In this document: one piece after another, positions 27,230 through 37,102 of the stretch
Layout: the number at the start of each line of letters is the position of its first letter
Position numbering within the stretch: position 1 is the first letter of the stretch
From: Candidatus Hydrogenedentota bacterium
GTDB taxonomy: Bacteria; Hydrogenedentota; Hydrogenedentia; Hydrogenedentales; JAGMZX01
Direction of reading: 5' to 3'
NCBI GenBank assembly: GCA_029556545.1
Contig: JAKQEQ010000171.1
Span: 1 to 64,000 of the forward strand
Length of the DNA: 64,000 nucleotides
Position numbers and translations under genes: made by a program
The notes under the pieces: generated by a model
The model's input: the letters and a program-made list of their open reading frames with translations, nothing else
Told to the model about the DNA's origin: nothing
Database searches by the model: none

Positions 27230-28060
27230 CTATCGGGTCAGTAGCGCCGGGCACGGGGCGTGATGAATGACGTAGTTCGTCGTACTGCCCAGCACGAGTT
27301 CGTGCATCTTGCTGTGCCCGTAAGCGCCCATTATCAATAAATCCGCCCCGCATGCGCCCGCATAGGCTACGATCTCCTCGCGCGGATCGCCCGGGCGAAG
27401 TTCCCATTGTCCCGCGACCCCATGTGCCTGCAAGTACTGTCGTGCGCCGGCGAGCGCGTCCTCTTGCACTTCCTCGCCGACCACCAGCACGTGCAAGGCC
27501 GCGCCCCAATTCGTCGCCAATTCGGCGGCCACCTGGAGCGCGCGATCCGCATATGCACTCCCATCGTAGGCCGCCAGCAAGCGTTGATCGCCGAGTTGAT
27601 CGACGCCCGTCACCAGAACGGGCCTGGAAGACCGACGGATGACCGACCTTGTGGTCGAGCCCAGCATGCCCTCGAGCCATGCGCTGTGCTCACCGCCGCG
27701 TCCCATTACCACCAGGTCGGCGAGGCTGCTGTGCTCGACAATCTCCCGTGCCACAATCCCCGTAGCCTGTGCCGTTTCGCAGGGCGCGCCCGCCTCTTCG
27801 CACACGCTTTGGAAGGCCGACAGCGCCGCGCGGCCCCGTTCCTCGAGCAGCAACGTGATGTTTCCCTGGTAATTTACGTAGGGCGCGGTCCCGAGCGACG
27901 CTGACAGGTCGCGCAGAAAGGGCCCCTCGAGCAGCTTCACATCGACCACGTGCAGGCCGCACAACGTCGCCCCACACCTGCGCGCCAGCGCGACGGCATA
28001 TCGGACGCCGACCATCGCGGCGTCGCTGCCGTCCGTGGGTACAAGAATACGCTTAATCAT
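27230..28060 (-). CDS. Universal stress protein, tandem UspA domains
   Basis: The 276-residue protein consists of two Usp domains (about 1-145 and 150-276). Both keep the ATP-binding pattern Gx2Gx9G(S/T): GRGGEHSAWLEGMLGSTT in the first and GAYGHSKMHELVLGSTT in the second. Each starts with the usual strand (RILVPTDGSDAAM; RLLAAYDGSAYADR). ATP-binding tandem Usps often sense energy or redox state. The ATG overlaps the hisH stop by 4 bp, an unusual partner for a stress protein. Confidence 0.93.
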   Translation of the reverse strand: MIKRILVPTDGSDAAMVGVRYAVALARRCGATLCGLHVVDVKLLEGPFLRDLSASLGTAPYVNYQGNITLLLEERGRAALSAFQSVCEEAGAPCETAQATGIVAREIVEHSSLADLVVMGRGGEHSAWLEGMLGSTTRSVIRRSSRPVLVTGVDQLGDQRLLAAYDGSAYADRALQVAAELATNWGAALHVLVVGEEVQEDALAGARQYLQAHGVAGQWELRPGDPREEIVAYAGACGADLLIMGAYGHSKMHELVLGSTTNYVIHHAPCPALLTR

Positions 28061-28686
28061 CGGCCCTCCTCGACGAGTTCCGCGAAGGCGCGCAGGATCG
28101 AAATGCCCGCACCCTGACTCTTTTCCGGGTGGAACTGGACCGCTAAGACGTTATCGCGTCCGACGATGGCGGGGAACTCGACACCGTGTTCCGACGTGGC
28201 GAGTACGAGGCTTGGGTCCGCGGGCTGCGCATAGTAGCTGTGCACGAAATACGCATAGGGCGCCGCACCGTTGCGGATCAGCGGGCAGGCGCCCGGCGCG
28301 ACGGGGCGCACGCGGTTCCAACCCATGTGCGGTACTTTGAGTCCTCGGGGCCGCAGGTCGGGAAACCGCACCACGCGCCCGGAGAACACGCCGAGGCCGC
28401 GAGAGCCCTCGCCTTCGTCGCTCCCCTCGAAAAGGAGCTGCAAACCGACGCAGATGCCGAGAAACGGCCGCCCGCTCGCGGCCGCGTCAAGCACCGGATC
28501 GACGAGGCCCCGCGAGGCGAGGCCGTCGTAGCAGTCCTTGAATGCGCCCACGCCCGGCAACACGACGGCGTCCGCAGCGGCGATCCGGGCCGGATCATCG
28601 GTGATCACGGCGTCCGCGCCGGCTTTTTCGAGGCCTTTCTGCGCGCTGCGCAGATTGCCCAGTCCATAGTCCACAATCGCGATCAC
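28057..28686 (-). CDS. hisH: Imidazole glycerol phosphate synthase, glutamine amidotransferase subunit
   Basis: HisH (209 residues, the normal size) releases ammonia from glutamine for HisF, which makes IGP and AICAR in histidine synthesis. The class I amidotransferase triad is visible: nucleophile cysteine in FLGICVGLQLL (about residue 80) and histidine plus glutamate in QFHPEKSQ (about 190). The start MIAIVDYGLGNLRSAQKGLE is typical. It overlaps hisB by 4 bp. HisA and hisF, usually next, are not here; the universal stress gene takes their place. Confidence 0.96.
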   Translation of the reverse strand: MIAIVDYGLGNLRSAQKGLEKAGADAVITDDPARIAAADAVVLPGVGAFKDCYDGLASRGLVDPVLDAAASGRPFLGICVGLQLLFEGSDEGEGSRGLGVFSGRVVRFPDLRPRGLKVPHMGWNRVRPVAPGACPLIRNGAAPYAYFVHSYYAQPADPSLVLATSEHGVEFPAIVGRDNVLAVQFHPEKSQGAGISILRAFAELVEEGR

Positions 28687-29273
28687 GCCTCAAGAATTCC
28701 TTTGGTCGATGGGATGTCCTTCACCCGCGGATCGAGGCATACCGCCTCGCGCAATGCGCGCGCGAATGCCTTGAACAACGCCTCGATGCAGTGATGCGCG
28801 TTCCTGCCGTGCCGCAGCAGCAGGTGCAGCGTCGTCTTGCTGTGGGTGGCGAAGGCGCGGAAGAACTCCTCCGTCAATTCCACGTCGAACTCGCCGACCT
28901 GCGACGTCGCGAACGCGGCGTCGAATACGAGGAACGGCCTACCGCAGAAATCGATCGCCGCCTCGGCCAGCGCGTCATCCATCGGAACCACCGCGTGTCC
29001 GAAACGGGTCAGCCCGACCGGCGCGCCCACCGCCTCGTGGAACGCTTTGCCAAGGCAGATGCCCACGTCTTCCACCGTGTGGTGCGCATCGGTCTCGAGG
29101 TCGCCCTTGGCGGCGACAGTGAGGTCAAAGAGGCCGTGGCGCGCCACGTGCGTCAACATGTGGTCGAGAAACCCGACGCCGGTACGGGCCTCGATCTTGC
29201 CTTCGCCGTCGAGCTTGAGGACGACCGAAATCGTCGTTTCGGCCGTACTGCGCGAAATATTTGCCTGCCGCAT
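28683..29273 (-). CDS. hisB: Imidazoleglycerol-phosphate dehydratase
   Basis: The 196-residue protein is the monofunctional dehydratase, without the N-terminal phosphatase found in enterobacteria. It converts IGP to imidazole-acetol phosphate. Manganese-binding motifs are complete: GVGFLDHMLTH, DAHHTVEDVGICLG, and toward the end LRHGRNAHHCIEALFKAFA. Each half shows the duplicated fold. It lies 17 bases after the phosphoesterase gene and overlaps hisH. Confidence 0.97.
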   Translation of the reverse strand: MRQANISRSTAETTISVVLKLDGEGKIEARTGVGFLDHMLTHVARHGLFDLTVAAKGDLETDAHHTVEDVGICLGKAFHEAVGAPVGLTRFGHAVVPMDDALAEAAIDFCGRPFLVFDAAFATSQVGEFDVELTEEFFRAFATHSKTTLHLLLRHGRNAHHCIEALFKAFARALREAVCLDPRVKDIPSTKGILEA

Positions 29274-29290
29274 AGTTCAAGGCCTCACTG

Positions 29291-30016
29291 TTATCGGCCC
29301 AAGGTCAATCGTTCGGCCAGAAACGGGGGCAGCCCCGCCTCGACCACGCGTGCGTACGCTTGGTCGACCGGATAGCTGACCCGAATCTGCTCGTACTCGG
29401 TCTTTTCCGTGTCCAACAAACCGAAAGCCGCCCGGGGGTCGCCGTCGCGCGGCTGCCCTACCGAGCCCGGATTGATGAAGAACGCCTTATCGCCCACCAA
29501 CGAAAACTTGCTGTCGTCATCCACGGTATATACACCGTCCGCCGAGTAGATCCCCGGCGTATGCGTATGCCCGAACAAACACAGCCGGCAGCCGCTTTCC
29601 TCGAGAAACGGCAGGTGCGCGATAATATCTTCCCAACCAAAGAGGTACATGTCCCGGTCGCCGGGGGCGCCATGCACCGCCATAAAGTGCTCCGTCTGGA
29701 TCTGTCCCGGCAATCCTTGCAGCCATTCCAGATTCTCCGGCGAAAGCTGCTCGCGCGTCCAGAGCGCGGCCGCCAACGCCACCTGGTTGAAGCCCCAGGG
29801 CTCCTCCAGGAGGCAGGCCACCGCGTCGTGATTGCCCATGATGGTGGGTATCCCGCGCTCACGTACGATGTTGGCGCACTCATTTGGGCTGGCATTGTAG
29901 CCCACCACGTCGCCGAGACAGACGGTCCGGTCCACGCCCAATGCGTCAATGCGGGCCAGCACGGCCTCGAGGGCCTCGAGATTCGCGTGGATGTCCGAGA
30001 TTACCGCGTACCTCAA
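29291..30016 (-). CDS. Metallophosphoesterase (YfcE/calcineurin-like)
   Basis: A TTG start at 30016 is chosen: GGAGGAGG lies about seven bases before it, and the product then begins (M)RYAVISDIHANLEAL, the correct opening of the family. The 241-residue enzyme has metal motifs DIHAN, CLGDVVGYN, MGNHDAVA, VHGAPGD and LFGHTHTPG, all intact. Such enzymes hydrolyse phosphodiesters or phosphomonoesters; the closest forms include bis(5'-nucleosyl)-tetraphosphatase-like and cyclic-nucleotide enzymes. It heads the transcript that runs on into hisB and hisH. Confidence 0.93.
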   Translation of the reverse strand: MRYAVISDIHANLEALEAVLARIDALGVDRTVCLGDVVGYNASPNECANIVRERGIPTIMGNHDAVACLLEEPWGFNQVALAAALWTREQLSPENLEWLQGLPGQIQTEHFMAVHGAPGDRDMYLFGWEDIIAHLPFLEESGCRLCLFGHTHTPGIYSADGVYTVDDDSKFSLVGDKAFFINPGSVGQPRDGDPRAAFGLLDTEKTEYEQIRVSYPVDQAYARVVEAGLPPFLAERLTLGR

Positions 30017-30325
30017 ACGTAGCACCTCCTCCGCGCACCGGCGCAGTCCGCATCGCATAAGCGTCCAGCGGGGCTCTCACAGGACCGAAATACATTCTCG
30101 CCGCGCACCGCATCATCCCAAGCCGTACAGTCTCAAGTCGGTCAAAAGCAACCGGCCTCCGGGACCCGTATTCTGCCTGCAAGCCCCCGATGGATTCAAG
30201 ATATGCCCAAAATTCCGCCTTGGCGCGCCCCTCGGGCGACGGCGCTCCCGGGCACTTGCGCGCGCCGCGCGTTTGATTTACGATGCGTGCCGGGTATTGA
30301 GGCGGTACCCCGGAAGGTGCGAACC
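30017..30325. other. Divergent promoter region, phosphoesterase/kinase
   Basis: This 309-bp gap drives genes both ways. For the plus strand, TTGCGC (30256-30261), a 17-base spacer and TACGAT (30279-30284) form a weak promoter. I see nothing convincing on the minus strand and no other feature. Confidence 0.3.
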
Positions 30326-32653
30326 ATGAAACAGTTCATCGGCTGGTATTGGGACGGTATTCTGGGCAGGCTGCTGGGTATCATCCAGCAGTGGTTCTTC
30401 AAAGGGCAGCCTCTAGAGTCCCCGTGGCCCTTTGTGGTGAAGTGCCTGATTTCACTGGTCATCGTTTTCATCATTTACGAACTCTACCTTTACTTCCTGC
30501 GCATCACGCGCAAGCGAAAACTGCGCGACGCGGTGGTGTTGGATGGAACCAGTGCCTCGCCCCTCGGGCCGCAGGACTCCCAATTCGTGCAGTCGCTCGA
30601 GGCCACCAAGGACCTCGAAGGCACCATCGAACCCCTCAAGCGCGCGAGACGCTACGACCGGCTCGGCGAGATTTATTCCTCGCTGAACCGCCCAAAGGAG
30701 GCCGCGAAGTGGTTCCGCAAGGCGGGCGACAAGCGCCGCGCCGCGATGGAATGGGCGAAAGCAGGCAAGACGCTGAAGGCCGCCCGCATGTTGATGCGCA
30801 CGGGCGACTACGCGAACGCGGCGCGTTTCTACACGGAGAAGGGCAAGCACATGGCCGCCGCAAAGGCCCATAACAAGCTCGGCGACCTGCCCGGCGCGGC
30901 GGCGGCTTACGCGCGAGCGGGCCGCTATCCGCAGGCGGCGGGCATGTTCAAGGACTACTTCGCCCAGAGCCGCGACGGCATGGACGCGCAAGTCAAGGCC
31001 GCGGACCAGTGTTACGCCCTTCTGAACGACGCCGCCGGCAAGGACAAAGTAGACGAGGCGACGCGGCGCGGTCTGGCCCAAGCCGTGGCCGTGCGCTTCG
31101 AGGGCGCGCAACGCTTCGACCTCGCCGCGCGCCTGTTCATGGCCGCGGGTGACTTCAACCGCGCCGGGGACGTTTTCCTGCATATGGGCCGACTCGAGGA
31201 GGCCGCGCGGTGCAAGAAGCAGGCCGGGCACGAGCGGGAGGCGCTCCTGATCGGCGCCCGCTATTACGAGTCCAAACAACTGTGGAAAGAGGCCGGCATG
31301 GCCTACCGGGGCGGCCAGGAGTGGCGCAAGGCCGGCGACTGCTTCTCGAAGGCGCTCGACCCGATCAGCGCGGCGGACTGCTATGAGAAGGCGGGCGAAT
31401 ACTTCGGGGCCGCATTTGCGCTGGTCCACGCCGACAAGTGGGAGAGCGCGATTTCCCTCTTTCAGAAAGTGAAGGAGGACCATCAACACTTCAATGAATC
31501 GCGCGCTCTGCTGGGGCGCTGTTTTTACGAACTCCGCGACTACGCCCACTGTGCCGCCACGCTCGAGAACCACCTCATGGGCGAGCGCGTTCGCACCGGA
31601 AACGTCGAGTATTTCTGGATGCTTGCGCTGGCTTACGAACAACTCGGCGAACTCGAAAAGTCGAGGCAGGTTCTCCTCAAGATACAGAGCGTTAACGTTG
31701 GCTACCGCGACGTCAAGAACCGTCTCTCGAACATCGAATCCCGCATTTCGATGGGACATGGGCTCGGCGAGACCGCGTTTCCGGCGGCGACCCCGTCCGC
31801 GGTCGGCCGCGCCGCGAGCCCCGACGACGCCACCCAGATTATGTCGATGGTCGCCAACGCGATCGGGGCGCGATACCGCATCGAGAAGGAACTGGGCAGG
31901 GGCGGGATGGGCGTCGTATATCTCGCGCGCGACACCCAGCTCGACCGGCCCGTGGCGCTCAAGTTTCTCGGCACGCTTCTTGACGGTTCGGAGGAGTACC
32001 GCAAGCGATTCCTGCGCGAGGCCCGCGCGGCGGCCAAAGTCTCGCACCCGAACATCGTCAGCATATATGACATTTGCGACACCGAAGGCCGCGCGTATAT
32101 CGCCATGGAATACATCGAAGGCATGGACCTGCACCGCTACGTCCGCCGCAAGGAGCGCCTCGAACCGCGCGAGGCCGTCAACATCGTCATGCAAGCGTGC
32201 TCGGCGCTCCAAGCTGTGCATGACGCCGGCATTGTCCACCGCGACATCAAGCCGGACAATATCGTCGTCGCCCGCGGCGGCCTGGTGAAACTGATGGACT
32301 TCGGTCTGGCCAAAGGCGCCGACATGCGCCTGACCTCGCCAAACATGGTCATGGGAACGCCTTGTTACATGTCGCCCGAGCAATGCCGGGGCGAAGACGT
32401 CGACGCCCGGTCCGACATCTACGCGCTGGGCCTTGTCCTGCACGAAGCGCTAACCGGACAAACCGTGTTCGCGGACGGCGACGTGCTTCAACGCCAGCAG
32501 ACGGAGACGCCGCGTCGTCCCGGTGAAATAGTCGCGGGGATTCCCGAATTACTCGATCAGATCGTCATGAAGTGCATTGCGAAGGCCGCGGACGAACGTT
32601 TCCAGACCGCGCGCGAACTCGCGGCCAACCTGCGACAGGTCCGCTTCGCGTAA
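30326..32653 (+). CDS. Membrane-anchored TPR-like protein with C-terminal Ser/Thr kinase
   Basis: The ATG at 30326 follows GGAAGG by eight bases. The 775-residue protein has one transmembrane helix (about 37-58), a solenoid of short TPR-like helical repeats (about 75-480; recurring 'AAKWFRKAGDKRRAAMEWAKAG' type units), and a complete Hanks-type kinase (about 515-775). The kinase has GRGGMGVVYLAR, VALKF, HRDIKPDNIV, MDFGLAK and MSPEQ. All catalytic residues are present. The order is reversed from the usual bacterial kinase-then-repeats design. With the N-terminus in the membrane and a short basic segment after it, both repeats and kinase probably lie in the cytoplasm. Confidence 0.93.
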   Translation: MKQFIGWYWDGILGRLLGIIQQWFFKGQPLESPWPFVVKCLISLVIVFIIYELYLYFLRITRKRKLRDAVVLDGTSASPLGPQDSQFVQSLEATKDLEGTIEPLKRARRYDRLGEIYSSLNRPKEAAKWFRKAGDKRRAAMEWAKAGKTLKAARMLMRTGDYANAARFYTEKGKHMAAAKAHNKLGDLPGAAAAYARAGRYPQAAGMFKDYFAQSRDGMDAQVKAADQCYALLNDAAGKDKVDEATRRGLAQAVAVRFEGAQRFDLAARLFMAAGDFNRAGDVFLHMGRLEEAARCKKQAGHEREALLIGARYYESKQLWKEAGMAYRGGQEWRKAGDCFSKALDPISAADCYEKAGEYFGAAFALVHADKWESAISLFQKVKEDHQHFNESRALLGRCFYELRDYAHCAATLENHLMGERVRTGNVEYFWMLALAYEQLGELEKSRQVLLKIQSVNVGYRDVKNRLSNIESRISMGHGLGETAFPAATPSAVGRAASPDDATQIMSMVANAIGARYRIEKELGRGGMGVVYLARDTQLDRPVALKFLGTLLDGSEEYRKRFLREARAAAKVSHPNIVSIYDICDTEGRAYIAMEYIEGMDLHRYVRRKERLEPREAVNIVMQACSALQAVHDAGIVHRDIKPDNIVVARGGLVKLMDFGLAKGADMRLTSPNMVMGTPCYMSPEQCRGEDVDARSDIYALGLVLHEALTGQTVFADGDVLQRQQTETPRRPGEIVAGIPELLDQIVMKCIAKAADERFQTARELAANLRQVRFA

Positions 32654-32694
32654 GTATCCGCCGGAAACGCGCCGCGATCACGGAGAGCCGAGAG

Positions 32695-32764
32695 GTCCTA
32701 TGGGACAAATACGACCTATTGGGAGGGTTTTCTCCATAGGTCCCATAGGACTATAGGTCGTATT
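32695..32764. repeat. Interleaved inverted repeat with pseudoknot topology
   Basis: Two perfect 12-bp inverted pairs are interleaved. GTCCTATGGGAC (32695-32706) pairs with GTCCCATAGGAC (32740-32751), and AATACGACCTAT (32708-32719) pairs with ATAGGTCGTATT (32753-32764). The order is A-B-A'-B', so both stems can form together only as a pseudoknot. The first arm is itself a near-palindrome. It sits between the kinase stop and the dut stop (convergent genes). Confidence 0.8.
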
Positions 32765-32795
32765 CTTCGCCTCGAAGAAGCGGTTCGCGCGAGGT

Positions 32796-33251
32796 CTAGC
32801 GCCCCGTGTGGCCGAAGCCGCCCGCGCCGCGCGGCGTATCCTCGAGCGCGTTCACGAGTCGCCACCGCGCGTGCGTCACGGGCGCCACAATCATCTGGGC
32901 GATTCGGTCCCCACGACGAATGTGGAACGGTTCGTGACCGTGGTTGATGAGGATGACCTTAATCTCGCCGCGGTAATCCGCGTCGATGGTGCCCGGCGTA
33001 TTGACCATCGAAATGCCGTGATCGAGGGCGAGGCCGCTGCGAGGGCGAATTTGCGCCTCGTATCCGGGCGGGAGCGCGACGCGGAGGCCGGTCGGCACGA
33101 GCGCGCGTTCGCCGGGACCGAGCGCGAGCGGCTCAACGACCGCCGCGCGCAGGTCCATGCCCGCCGCGTGCTCGGTCGCGTAGGAGGGCAAGGGGATGTC
33201 CTCACAGCCCGGTTCGCGGGTGATGTAGACAATCACGTCCTCCGGGCTCAT
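32796..33251 (-). CDS. dut: Deoxyuridine 5'-triphosphate nucleotidohydrolase (dUTPase)
   Basis: The 151-residue protein hydrolyses dUTP to dUMP, keeping uracil out of DNA and feeding thymidylate synthesis. All five motifs of the trimeric dUTPase are present: [36 protein letters not shown] and the C-terminal arm [11 protein letters not shown]. Its start overlaps the end of the M16 peptidase gene by 4 bp, and it is last in that transcript. Confidence 0.97.
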   Translation of the reverse strand: MSPEDVIVYITREPGCEDIPLPSYATEHAAGMDLRAAVVEPLALGPGERALVPTGLRVALPPGYEAQIRPRSGLALDHGISMVNTPGTIDADYRGEIKVILINHGHEPFHIRRGDRIAQMIVAPVTHARWRLVNALEDTPRGAGGFGHTGR

Positions 33252-34516
33252 AGTGGCACCGCGTCGCCTGGCCGCGCGTCGCCCGGTCCGAGTACCAACA
33301 GCGCGCAGTTCTCAGGGGTGAAGATACGCGCCGCGAGCGCCTGTACGTCCGCAGGCGTCACGGCGTCGATCTCGGTGATGATTTCGTCCACGGGCAGGAT
33401 GCGACGGTAGTAGAGTATCGACTTCGCCATCCGCGCCATGCGCGTGAATGTGCTCTCGAGCGCCATGAGGATATTGCCCTTGATTTGCTCGCGGTTCGAT
33501 TCGAGTTCGTCCTCCGGAACGGGCGTCTCGCGGAGGCGGCGCATCTCCCCGCAGGCCAGGTCGAGCGTGCGGCGGAGATTGGGCGGGGCGACCGCGGCGT
33601 AAATGCCGAATATCCCCGCCGTGAGGAACGAGGACTGAAAGCTGTAGATGGAGTACGCGAGTCCCTCCTGCTCGCGGATGCGTTCGAAGAGCCGCGAAGT
33701 CGAGCCGCCGCCCAGCGTATTGTTGAGCACCTCGCAGACATAGCGCTCGCTGTCTCCCACGCGCGCCCCGGGAAACCCGAAACACACGTGGGATTGGCTG
33801 ATGTCCCGCGCGCATTGCGCGATGCCCGCGCGGAATCGCGGCGGCGCACAGCCGTTGGGCGTCGGGTCGGAGGTCATTGCGCCGAACGCCTCGGTAATCT
33901 GATCGAGAACGGCGTCTTCGTCGAGATTACCGGCCACCGAGACGACCATGTTATGCGGGCGGTACCACGCATCGTGAAAGGCGCGCACATGCTCGATCGT
34001 CAAACCGGAAACGGTCGCCTGCCCGCCGAACACGGGTCGGCCCATCGGATGGTCGGGCCAATGCTGCGCGGTGAGCAGGTCGTGGGCGTATTCGTCCGGC
34101 GTATCCTCGACGCTGGCGATCTCCTCGAGAATGATGTTGCGCTCTTTCTCAAGATCGAGGAATCGCGAGCGGAGCACCACGTCGGCGAGAACCTCGATTC
34201 CCACATGAACATGTTTCGCGAGCATCTTCGTGTAGACGCACGTATACTCCCGGGAAGTAAATGCGTTGAATTGACCGCCGCGCCCCTCGATCTCCTGCAT
34301 CAGATCATGAGCCGAACGCGTGACGGTTCCCTTGAACATCAAGTGTTCGAGAAGATGGGCGAGTCCCGCCTCCGCGTCGCACTCGTCGGCTGACCCTGCC
34401 TTGACCCACACCCCGGCCGAGACGGTGTGCAGATACGGCAGGCGTTCGAGCGTGACCGTCAAACCGTTCGACAGGCGGTATACGTGCGCCGCTTCCTCCG
34501 TATGTGTGGTTACCAC
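33248..34516 (-). CDS. M16-family zinc peptidase (processing-peptidase-like)
   Basis: A GTG start at 34516 with GAGGT upstream gives 422 residues, the size of a single-chain M16B peptidase. The inverted zinc motif [10 protein letters not shown] (HxxEH) lies near residue 52, with the third ligand glutamate in [18 protein letters not shown]-terminal inactive M16 half follows, with [21 protein letters not shown], the R/Y substrate-binding region. Known members degrade or process small peptides. Located between pnp and dut, a common bacterial arrangement (pnp followed by an M16 peptidase). Confidence 0.95.
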   Translation of the reverse strand: MVTTHTEEAAHVYRLSNGLTVTLERLPYLHTVSAGVWVKAGSADECDAEAGLAHLLEHLMFKGTVTRSAHDLMQEIEGRGGQFNAFTSREYTCVYTKMLAKHVHVGIEVLADVVLRSRFLDLEKERNIILEEIASVEDTPDEYAHDLLTAQHWPDHPMGRPVFGGQATVSGLTIEHVRAFHDAWYRPHNMVVSVAGNLDEDAVLDQITEAFGAMTSDPTPNGCAPPRFRAGIAQCARDISQSHVCFGFPGARVGDSERYVCEVLNNTLGGGSTSRLFERIREQEGLAYSIYSFQSSFLTAGIFGIYAAVAPPNLRRTLDLACGEMRRLRETPVPEDELESNREQIKGNILMALESTFTRMARMAKSILYYRRILPVDEIITEIDAVTPADVQALAARIFTPENCALLVLGPGDARPGDAVPL

Positions 34517-34549
34517 GTAGAAACCTCGTTCACGCGTTGGCGCGTCCTG

Positions 34550-34606
34550 GTTTGTAGTTCACGCTTCAGCGTGTTTTCAAGACAGCCTAAAGGCTGAACT
34601 ACAAAC
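34550..34606. repeat. 57-bp palindromic element
   Basis: Perfect 12-bp terminal inverted repeats GTTTGTAGTTCA (34550-34561)/TGAACTACAAAC (34595-34606) enclose two further hairpins, CGCTtcAGCG and AGCCTaaAGGCT. It lies just downstream of pnp. It could work as a transcription terminator or mRNA 3' stabiliser, but has the form of a small mobile repeat. Confidence 0.75.
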
Positions 34607-34611
34607 ATCTA

Positions 34612-36891
34612 TTATCTGTAGCCGCCGCCGCGTCCGCCGCGATCGCGTCCGCCACGATCACGCCCGCCGCGGTCGTCGCCACGGCCTCCGGATCGCGGTC
34701 TTCGCGAGTCGCGCCGAGGTCCGCCCGGTCCGTCCGGACCGATCCGCTGAACGCCGCTCGGGTCGACGCGCCCGAGTTCGATATCCGCCTTCAGTTTTGA
34801 CAGGTTGATGCGGCCCATACGGTCGATTTCGAGAACCTTTACATCCACCTCGTCGCCCACGTCCACAACGTCGGTGACTTCGCGCACGTGGCCGGGGGCC
34901 AACTCAGAGATATGAATCAGCCCCTCCTTGCCTCCCATGATCCGGCAGAACGCGCCGAAATTCATGATGCGCGTGATGGTTCCATGGTAGATCTTGTCGA
35001 CCTCGACGTCCGCCACGATCTCCTGGATCATGTCGATGGCGGCCTGGGCACTGGCCTGGTCGACGGCGGCCACATTGATGGTGCCGTCGTCTTCGATGTT
35101 GATCTCGGCGCCGGTCTGGGCCTGGATGGCGCGAACCACCTTGCCGCCCGGCCCGATGACGTCGCGAATCTTCTCGACGTCAATGCGAATCTGGTAGATG
35201 CGCGGGGCGTATGGCGAGAGGTCCGGGCGCGGCTCGGGCAGCACTTCCGCCATTTTCGCGAGGATATGCTCGCGGCCATCCTTCGCCTGAAGCAATGCCT
35301 GATACATGACGTCGCGCGAGATGCCCTTTATCTTCGTATCCATCTGGAACGCGGTGATGCCCTTGTGCGTGCCGCACACCTTGAAATCCATGTCGCCCAG
35401 ATGGTCTTCGTCGCCGAGGATGTCGCTCAAGACGCGCACCTCGTCGCCTTCTTTGATAAGGCCCATGGCGATGCCCGCCACGGGAGCGAGGGTCTGCACG
35501 CCGGCGTCCATGAGGCTCAGGCTGCTGCCGCAGACCGAGGCCATCGAACTCGATCCGTTGCTCTCCGTGATATCCGATACGACCCGCACCGTGTACGGGA
35601 AGTCGGTCATATCGGGTTCCTCCGCCGTGTTGAAGGGCAACACCGGCTCGATGGCGCGCTCGGCCAGCTTGCCGTGGCCGATTTCGCGACGGCCCGGCCC
35701 CATGATGCGGCGCACTTCGCCGACGGACCACGGGGGGAAGTTGTAGTGCAGGAAGAACCGGCGGAAGAAGTCCCCCGTCAGCTCATCCATGCGTTGTTCG
35801 TCGCGGCTGGTTCCCAGCGTGGTGGTCACGAGCGCCTGGGTCTCGCCGCGCGTGAACAAGGCCGAGCCGTGCGCCCGCGGCAGCACGCCGACCTCGACGG
35901 TGATAGGCCGAATGTCGGCGGGGCCGCGGCCGTCGATGCGCGTATTCGCCTCGACCACCTGCCGGCGCATGAGTTGTTTTCCCACGGCATCAAAGGCCTC
36001 GGAAACCTCACGGGCGCGCTGTTCATAAAGTTCCGCGCCGTATTTCTCCGCGAGAGACGCCTTCACCTCTTCCTTGATCGCGTCGATACTGTCGTGCCGG
36101 ACCTGTTTCTCGACGACACGCAGCGCCTCGGCGAGGCGTTCGCGCGCGATAGCCTCGACGTCGGCGATCACCTCCTCGTTGGTCTGGGGCGACTCGTAGG
36201 GCATCTTCTCGATGCCGCAGCGGCGCCGTAGTTCCTCGATCCCTTCGATGATCGTCTTGATATGGCGATGCCCGAATTCGAGCGCGCCCAGCATGACCTC
36301 TTCGGACACCTCGCGCGCCGATCCCTCGACCATGGTGATGGCGTCGCGCGTGCCCGCCATAACCACGTCAATCTCGCTCGATTCCATGTCCTCCATCGTA
36401 GGATCAACGATGAATTCGCCCTCGATGAGCCCGACGCGCACCGCGCCTATCGGTTCGAGCAATGGAATCTTCGAGATATGCAGCGCAGCCGAGGCGGCGT
36501 TGATCGAGATCACGTCCGGATCGTTGACGTTGTCCGCCGACAAAACGGTCTGGCACACCTGCATCTCATGATAGAACCCCTTGGGAAACAAGGGGCGCAA
36601 CGGTCGGTCGGTCAGCCGGCACACGAGAATCTCGCGTTCCGACGGACGCGCTTCGCGCCGGAAGAAATTGCCCGGGATTTGCCCCACGGAATAGAACTTC
36701 TCCCGGTAGTCCACCGTGAGGGGGAGAAAATCCTGCCCGGGGCGGACCTCGGGCGCGACGCATACGGCGGACAGCACCATGGTGTCGCCGATGCGGCAGA
36801 TAACGGCGCCGTGCGCCTGCTTTGCGATACGGCCGGTCTCAAAAACGAGTTCCCGATCGCCCACGTTTACGGTAATGCGTTCCACTGACAA
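34612..36891 (-). CDS. pnp: Polyribonucleotide nucleotidyltransferase (PNPase)
   Basis: The 759-residue phosphorolytic 3'-5' exonuclease shows both RNase PH cores (about 5-145 and 310-545) with the linking alpha domain. A KH domain (about 555-615; [16 protein letters not shown]) and an S1 domain (about 622-690; [20 protein letters not shown]) follow. Phosphate-binding residues in the second core ([11 protein letters not shown]) are intact. The last 35 residues are an Arg/Gly-rich tail with RGG repeats, beyond the usual end. It is preceded by rpsO, the classical rpsO-pnp pair. Confidence 0.97.
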   Translation of the reverse strand: MSVERITVNVGDRELVFETGRIAKQAHGAVICRIGDTMVLSAVCVAPEVRPGQDFLPLTVDYREKFYSVGQIPGNFFRREARPSEREILVCRLTDRPLRPLFPKGFYHEMQVCQTVLSADNVNDPDVISINAASAALHISKIPLLEPIGAVRVGLIEGEFIVDPTMEDMESSEIDVVMAGTRDAITMVEGSAREVSEEVMLGALEFGHRHIKTIIEGIEELRRRCGIEKMPYESPQTNEEVIADVEAIARERLAEALRVVEKQVRHDSIDAIKEEVKASLAEKYGAELYEQRAREVSEAFDAVGKQLMRRQVVEANTRIDGRGPADIRPITVEVGVLPRAHGSALFTRGETQALVTTTLGTSRDEQRMDELTGDFFRRFFLHYNFPPWSVGEVRRIMGPGRREIGHGKLAERAIEPVLPFNTAEEPDMTDFPYTVRVVSDITESNGSSSMASVCGSSLSLMDAGVQTLAPVAGIAMGLIKEGDEVRVLSDILGDEDHLGDMDFKVCGTHKGITAFQMDTKIKGISRDVMYQALLQAKDGREHILAKMAEVLPEPRPDLSPYAPRIYQIRIDVEKIRDVIGPGGKVVRAIQAQTGAEINIEDDGTINVAAVDQASAQAAIDMIQEIVADVEVDKIYHGTITRIMNFGAFCRIMGGKEGLIHISELAPGHVREVTDVVDVGDEVDVKVLEIDRMGRINLSKLKADIELGRVDPSGVQRIGPDGPGGPRRDSRRPRSGGRGDDRGGRDRGGRDRGGRGGGYR

Positions 36892-37102
36892 TGTTCCTTA
36901 CTCCTTCTTCCTTCTTGCGTGGAACGCCTCCCGCCGCGTCCCACTGTTTCCTTCTTGCTTCCTCTTTTCCGATTCGTCACATCCCAACACGTCTCGTCGT
37001 CACACTTGCTCGCTGCCTGACCTGCATTTCGTGCAGCAACTTCCAATCGGGGCGGGAGGATATGTATGGCGGGGCGACCCCGGGCCGCCCCGCGCGCGGG
37101 CA

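Noticed and set aside
30452..32443. A 663-codon minus-strand frame inside the kinase gene
   Set aside because: It is antisense to an intact Hanks kinase and repeat region; it is a shadow.
34888..36231. Plus-strand frame of 447 codons inside pnp
   Set aside because: PNPase on the minus strand is certain; the antisense frame has no recognisable feature.
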